The position numbers were made by a program, and so were the translations under genes. A stretch of 64,000 bases of DNA from RPRC01 sp034933285 (lineage in GTDB: Bacteria > Desulfobacterota > Desulfuromonadia > Geobacterales > Geobacteraceae), in the NCBI GenBank assembly GCA_034933285.1, contig JAYFNT010000025.1, positions 62,001 to 126,000 on the forward strand, given 5' to 3'. Numbering within the stretch: position 1 is the stretch's first letter; every line of letters begins with the position of its first letter. Under the pieces are notes generated by a model that saw only the letters and a list, made by a program, of their open reading frames with translations, had not been told where the DNA came from and did not search any database. This document shows, piece after piece, positions 60,515-64,000 of the stretch.

Positions 60515-61755
60515 GCGGCGACAGAATCATCATGCACATCGACATGAACGCTTTTTTCGCCTCCATCGAACAACAGAACAACCCCGAATTGAGAGGCAAA
60601 CCGATTGCGGTCATCGGCAGCGCCAAGAGGACCGTGATCACCACCAGCTCCTACGAGGCGCGGGCTTTCGGCGTCAAGACCGGAATGAACACGTGGGAGG
60701 CACGGCAGAAATGCCCCCAGATAATTTTCGTGGTCGGCGACAACCGGAAATACACCTGGACATCGGGCCGTATCGTGCAACTGATGCTGCAGTATACGCC
60801 TCTTGTCGAAGTCTTTTCCATTGATGAAGCGTTTCTCGATGTAACCGGCTCCATGTCCCTCTTCACCTCACCGGAGCGCATAGCCCATCTCCTCAAGGCT
60901 CAGATCAGGCACCATTTCGGCATCACCTGCTCCATCGGCATCGCCCCCAACAAGCTGCTGGCCAAATTGGCCTCCGACATGCGGAAACCCGACGGGCTGA
61001 CGGTCATCAGGCCGGAAGACGTATCGGCCGTGCTGGAAAAAATACCTGCCGGCGACCTGTGCGGGATAGGGAGAAAGACCGCCCGGCAGCTGGCTCTTTA
61101 CGGCATATCCACCTGCGGGGACCTGGGGAGGTTCCCCGTCGATATTCTCAGGAAGCGCTTCGGCGTCATCGGGGAGCAATTGAGCCGTATGGGAAGGGGA
61201 ATGGATGATTCACCCGTAATCCCGGCGGAGAATGCGGATGCAGTCAAATCCGTCGGCCACTCCATGACCCTTGAGCGGGACATCGAAGACAGAAGGGAGA
61301 TACTCAGGTTCCTGCTCCAGTTGAGCGAAATGGTGGGTCGCCGGGCCAGGCGTTACAATGTGTGGGGAAAAACGGTGACCCTCTCGATACGTTATGCGGA
61401 TTTCGACACCTGGACGGGCAGGCAGGAGACCCTGGGAAATTTCATCAACCTGAGCGAGGATATCTACCGGGCAGCCGTCGCCATCCTGGACAGCCTGACG
61501 CTGCTCCAGCCGGTGAGGTTGCTGGGTGTGCGGCTCAGCAACCTGCGCCATGCCTCCAGCCAGCTCCCCCTGTTCCCCGAAGAGCGGAGAAAAGCCATGC
61601 TGGCCGACGCCATGGACGAGGTCAACGACCGTTACGGGGATTTCTCCGTCACGTTCGCCAGCCTCCTGGACAAGGAGAAAGCCCAGGAAAAGGGAAGCCA
61701 TGTCATCTCCCCTGCATGGCGGCCGGAAGGGATCAGAAATGTGGACGTAAAATAG
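60511..61755 (+). CDS. dinB: DNA polymerase IV (Y-family)
   Basis: A 414-residue translesion polymerase. Catalytic residues: D11 (MHIDMNAFFASIE), and D105-E106 (VFSIDEAFLDVTGS). The thumb/HhH region includes CSIGIAPNKLLAKLASDMRK and GIGRKTARQLALYGI; the little finger domain follows (GHSMTLERDIEDRREILRFL). A short C-terminal tail (GSHVISPAWRPEG) lacks the classical QLxLF beta-clamp motif at the very end, though ASSQLPLFPEE at about 350 can serve as the clamp-binding site. Third gene of the lexA operon, so damage-inducible. Confidence 0.95.
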   Translation: MSGDRIIMHIDMNAFFASIEQQNNPELRGKPIAVIGSAKRTVITTSSYEARAFGVKTGMNTWEARQKCPQIIFVVGDNRKYTWTSGRIVQLMLQYTPLVEVFSIDEAFLDVTGSMSLFTSPERIAHLLKAQIRHHFGITCSIGIAPNKLLAKLASDMRKPDGLTVIRPEDVSAVLEKIPAGDLCGIGRKTARQLALYGISTCGDLGRFPVDILRKRFGVIGEQLSRMGRGMDDSPVIPAENADAVKSVGHSMTLERDIEDRREILRFLLQLSEMVGRRARRYNVWGKTVTLSIRYADFDTWTGRQETLGNFINLSEDIYRAAVAILDSLTLLQPVRLLGVRLSNLRHASSQLPLFPEERRKAMLADAMDEVNDRYGDFSVTFASLLDKEKAQEKGSHVISPAWRPEGIRNVDVK

Positions 61756-61772
61756 AGAGACAGCTTCCGCTT

Positions 61773-61800
61773 TTGACAGGACCCGGTTTTCTGATATCTT
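61773..61800 (+). promoter_or_regulatory. Putative promoter of the small exported protein
   Basis: TTGACA at 61773-61778, 16 bases, TATCTT at 61795-61800. It lies 130 bases before the start of the next gene and after the dinB stop. Confidence 0.4.
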
Positions 61801-61929
61801 TAATGCATATTTTGTCAGCCAACCCTAATGAGTGTTCATCCGGAAACTCCGGATCGACACGAATGCAGTTTCCAATCCGGAAACCCGGACACACCCCTGA
61901 AAATCCAAGCCTCAAAAAGGAGATTCGCC

Positions 61930-62208
61930 ATGTCAAGTAAAACTATGCTCTACAGTATTCGTACGGGAATAGTCGCCGGCATCTTTTCCATTGGCTTCCT
62001 GTGCGGGTCCATGACCCAGCACAACGCAAACGCGGAAATGGGGGATTTGGGGGGAGAGTTGCTGAAAAAAGCGGGTGAAAGCGGGGGAACATTGGGCAGC
62101 GTGGCACAGCTGGGAACGGCGATCAATGACATGGAGAAGAATGTCAGCGGCCTGCAGAAGAACCTGGATACTTTGAAGAAAGTGAAAGCGGCCCTGGGGG
62201 GCCGCTAA
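61930..62208 (+). CDS. Small exported protein of unknown function
   Basis: A 92-residue protein. ATG 61930 follows AAAAAGGAG. A Sec signal peptide (RTGIVAGIFSIGFLCGSMTQ, probable cut after NANA) is followed by a Gly-rich start (EMGDLGGELLKKAGESGG) and a coiled-coil-like helix (AINDMEKNVSGLQKNLDTLK). No lipobox is in the right place. It should be periplasmic. It has its own promoter candidate and a convergent neighbour. A short hairpin GGGCACCCCC/TGGGTGCCCC at about 62240-62262 could terminate it. Confidence 0.7.
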   Translation: MSSKTMLYSIRTGIVAGIFSIGFLCGSMTQHNANAEMGDLGGELLKKAGESGGTLGSVAQLGTAINDMEKNVSGLQKNLDTLKKVKAALGGR

Positions 62209-62299
62209 AAGGTCAGAGTCGAGAGGATTGGCATGCAGGGGCACCCCCTATGGGTGCCCCCCCAACGAAGCCGAATACCATGCCCGAATTTTCCTGACG

Positions 62300-63175
62300 T
62301 TACCTTACCTTTTCCCCTCCCCTTCCTTCAGATTTTCCCTGGCCGCCTTGGTGTTGCGGCCCCATCTGGTGTTGCTGGCCTTGGGGCCGGGGTTGCTGCT
62401 GTTGCATCTGGCGCGGCTGAGCTTGAGGCCGGGGTTGCTGCTGCATCTGGCGTGGCTGAGCCTGGGGCCTGGGTTGCTGTTGCATCTGGCGCGGCTGAGC
62501 TTGAGGCCGGGGTTGCTGCTGCATCTGGCGCGGCTGAGCCTGGGGCCGGGGTTGCTGCTGCATCTGGCGCGGCTGAGTTTGGGGCTTTATTTGCCGCTGC
62601 TGCATCTGCCGTTCCCGCATCTGCTGCTGGTGCCGCTGGACCTCGGGCATCTGCTGATACTGCTTTTGCCTTTGATTTCTCAGCTCCATTCTCTGCTGTT
62701 GCGGTCGGGGCTGATAGTTCTGCACGTTCCAGCTCCTTTTCTTTTCCCAATAGCGGTTATTCTGCCAGGTCCTCCAGTTCTGCTGAAGCCGCCGTTCAGG
62801 GATCCGTTCATAGTTCCACCGGTGTCCGTACCAGTTGCGTTCCCGGTAGTATCTTCTCCAACCCGGGTCCACATCATAATAGAACCTCGGAACATTGTTA
62901 TAATAACCCCACCCACGGTTGTAATAATGGGAGCGATACCAGCGGCCTTCCCAGAAACGCCACCACCAGCCGTTCCAGAAGAACAGGTCTACATCGATGG
63001 TGGGGGCGACGTAGACATAATCCGTCTCAGGGAGCACGATCAATTCCGGAGGCGCCGCGAACACGATGGGCGGCGGAAGCCCGATGCCGATGCTGATATT
63101 CACCTCAGCCATAGCCGGAACAGGGAGAACCGACACCATTGTCAACAAAAGCGTTCCTAGAAGTACTTTTTTCAT
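62300..63175 (-). CDS. Exported Trp/Tyr-rich protein with Gln/Pro repeat tail
   Basis: A 291-residue protein. ATG 63175 follows AAAGGAGG. Its signal peptide (KKVLLGTLLLTMVSVLPVPAMA) ends at AMA-EV. Residues 25-110 are rich in Trp, Tyr and Arg (FFWNGWWWRFWEGRWYRS, NRGWGYYNNVPRFYYDVDPG), like YXWGXW-type proteins. The C-terminal half is Gln/Arg/Met/Pro with a 13-residue repeat (QPRQMQQQPRPQA) four to five times, 39 bases per unit in DNA (62385-62580). The basic tail may bind polyanions or stay disordered. It parallels the FecR-type protein at 19.7 kb in having a Trp-rich part followed by a Pro/Gln tail. Confidence 0.8.
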   Translation of the reverse strand: MKKVLLGTLLLTMVSVLPVPAMAEVNISIGIGLPPPIVFAAPPELIVLPETDYVYVAPTIDVDLFFWNGWWWRFWEGRWYRSHYYNRGWGYYNNVPRFYYDVDPGWRRYYRERNWYGHRWNYERIPERRLQQNWRTWQNNRYWEKKRSWNVQNYQPRPQQQRMELRNQRQKQYQQMPEVQRHQQQMRERQMQQRQIKPQTQPRQMQQQPRPQAQPRQMQQQPRPQAQPRQMQQQPRPQAQPRQMQQQPRPQAQPRQMQQQQPRPQGQQHQMGPQHQGGQGKSEGRGGEKVR

Positions 63176-63341
63176 AGCGTTGCCTCCTTTATCTGCCATC
63201 CGGGACTCACAAAAAAGGCCAACATTTTCCAGGATGGAGAATGCGCGGGTTCCCGCGCTTTTCAGTACACCACAACCATGGACGAGAACCATCATAAGTT
63301 TATTCTCCAGCCACTTTCCTGTCAATGTTTACGGGGTATGA

Positions 63342-64000
63342 TCAGCACCGTTCCCAAAATGCGGCGATTTCGCTCAGGATGCTTTCAGACACCAGTTCCG
63401 CCACATCCGACTCGAACCAGTCGGCAGGCATGGACCGGCTGTAACCCGGTTCAATGAACCTGCTGTCCATCAGGACGACAAGCCCGCGGTCGGTCTCGGA
63501 GCGGATCACCCTGCCCGCGGCCTGGACCGCTTTGGCCATGGCGGGTATCACGTAGGCATAGTCGAAACCGGCGCCGTACAGCTTCTGGTAGTACACCCTC
63601 ATCCGCTCCCGCTCCAGATCGTAGATGGGCAGCGGCGGGCCGACCACGAAAGCCCCGATAACCATCTCCCCTGCATAATCCATCCCCTCGGAAAAAGACC
63701 CTCCCTGCACGGCAAAGGCAATCGTCGGCGCACTGCAGGCGCGGAGATGCTCAAGGATCGCCTCAACCTGCGCCGCCTTCATGCCCCGCTCCTGCCGCAT
63801 CACGGTAAAGCCTTCAGGCGGGTGAAAAAGATCGACAACCCTGTCGAGAAACTCGAAACTCGGGAGAAAGACGAAATAGTTGCCTCGCCGCAATGAAGTT
63901 ATCCGCTTGACGGCATCGGCTATTCTGGCATAGTTCCGCTCGCGTCGGCTGTACCTGGTGGAAACCTGGGGAATGACCAGGAGCTTGCGCCTGTCCTTGG
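63342..64000 (-). CDS. DinG/XPD-type ATP-dependent DNA helicase (C-terminal part)
   Basis: The frame is open to the window edge, so the 5' part is missing; the visible 218 residues are the second RecA-like half of a superfamily 2 helicase. Read through the edge it begins LLVIPQVSTRYSRRERN, then GNYFVFLPSFEFLDRVVDL, FAVQGGSFSEGMDYAGE (motif V) and AVQAAGRVIRSETDRGLVVL (motif VI with Q-x-x-GRxIR). These are typical of DinG, YoaA and Rad3/XPD proteins, which unwind damaged or R-loop DNA. Whether the N-terminal part has the Fe-S cysteines cannot be seen. It is convergent to nothing and ends 17 bases after the 3' end of the next gene's upstream region. Confidence 0.9.
   Translation of the reverse strand, partial: KDRRKLLVIPQVSTRYSRRERNYARIADAVKRITSLRRGNYFVFLPSFEFLDRVVDLFHPPEGFTVMRQERGMKAAQVEAILEHLRACSAPTIAFAVQGGSFSEGMDYAGEMVIGAFVVGPPLPIYDLERERMRVYYQKLYGAGFDYAYVIPAMAKAVQAAGRVIRSETDRGLVVLMDSRFIEPGYSRSMPADWFESDVAELVSESILSEIAAFWERC

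Noticed and set aside
62233..63096. Long plus-strand frames rich in Ala/Gly or Leu/Pro
   Set aside because: They mirror the Gln/Pro repeat of the minus-strand exported protein, which has a signal peptide and ribosome site.

Overview
The window looks like chromosomal DNA of a Desulfuromonadota bacterium, most likely a Geobacter relative. The main clues are GEMM-I riboswitches with the sequence signature described from Geobacter, a rubredoxin/MoaD-type fusion beside a ferredoxin, many lipoproteins, an aldo-keto reductase with a ferredoxin tail, and a lexA-small ORF-dinB cassette. No rRNA, tRNA, CRISPR array or intact insertion sequence was recognised. The genus is inferred, not shown.

Layout. 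0.7-9 kb: small stress, redox and regulatory genes (DUF1883, XRE-cupin regulator, hydrophilic lipoprotein, universal stress protein, alkaline phosphatase, QueG-like Fe-S protein, YqeY, K+ channel, rubredoxin/ThiS-like fusion, ferredoxin), then a Fur-box-preceded gene of unknown function. 9.2-10.6 kb: CoA-acylating aldehyde dehydrogenase. 10.9-14.1 kb: a promoter with a Fur-like palindrome, two tandem GEMM-I (probably 3',3'-cGAMP type) riboswitches each with its own terminator, then a murein-anchoring module (LysM-YkuD-SPOR L,D-transpeptidase, Lpp-like lipoprotein, second lipoprotein L,D-transpeptidase). 14.2-19.4 kb (minus): E1alpha-E1beta-E2 of a 2-oxoacid dehydrogenase joined to both subunits of an ADP-forming acyl-CoA synthetase, a plausible route from 2-oxoacid to organic acid plus ATP. 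19.7-25.7 kb: FecR/Trp-rich surface protein, an MFS transporter, and a subtilase with five 46-residue C-terminal repeats. 26-33 kb: accessory region with small unknown genes, a truncated DUF4062 gene, three orphan response regulators, a HAF-repeat gene scrap, and a lipoprotein gene flanked by 21-bp inverted repeats. 33-35.3 kb: aldo-keto reductase and YchF.

35.4-57.5 kb (minus) is the centrepiece: a compact, tightly coupled operon for an extracellular contractile injection system (Afp/PVC/MAC class). In transcription order it encodes sheath, tube, gp26-like protein, a disordered protein, DUF4255 cap, AAA+ ATPase, a small protein, CIS-tube protein, LysM protein, gp27-like hub, gp5/gpV-like spike, gp25, two baseplate-J-type proteins, Tail_P2_I, a DUF6519/beta-helix fibre-like protein, and two candidate cargo proteins at the 3' end. 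The larger cargo carries a DUF4157 leader (HELTH) and a C-terminal Cys-His-Asp arrangement resembling a transglutaminase/papain-like fold. The smaller keeps only the two ends of that leader. There are no capsid, terminase, lysis or TssJLM genes, so neither a prophage nor a T6SS fits.

58-64 kb: MFS transporter, a small MITE-like palindromic repeat, the lexA-DUF6504-like-dinB SOS operon, a small exported protein, a Trp/Gln-rich exported protein, and the 3' part of a DinG/XPD-type helicase that runs off the right edge.
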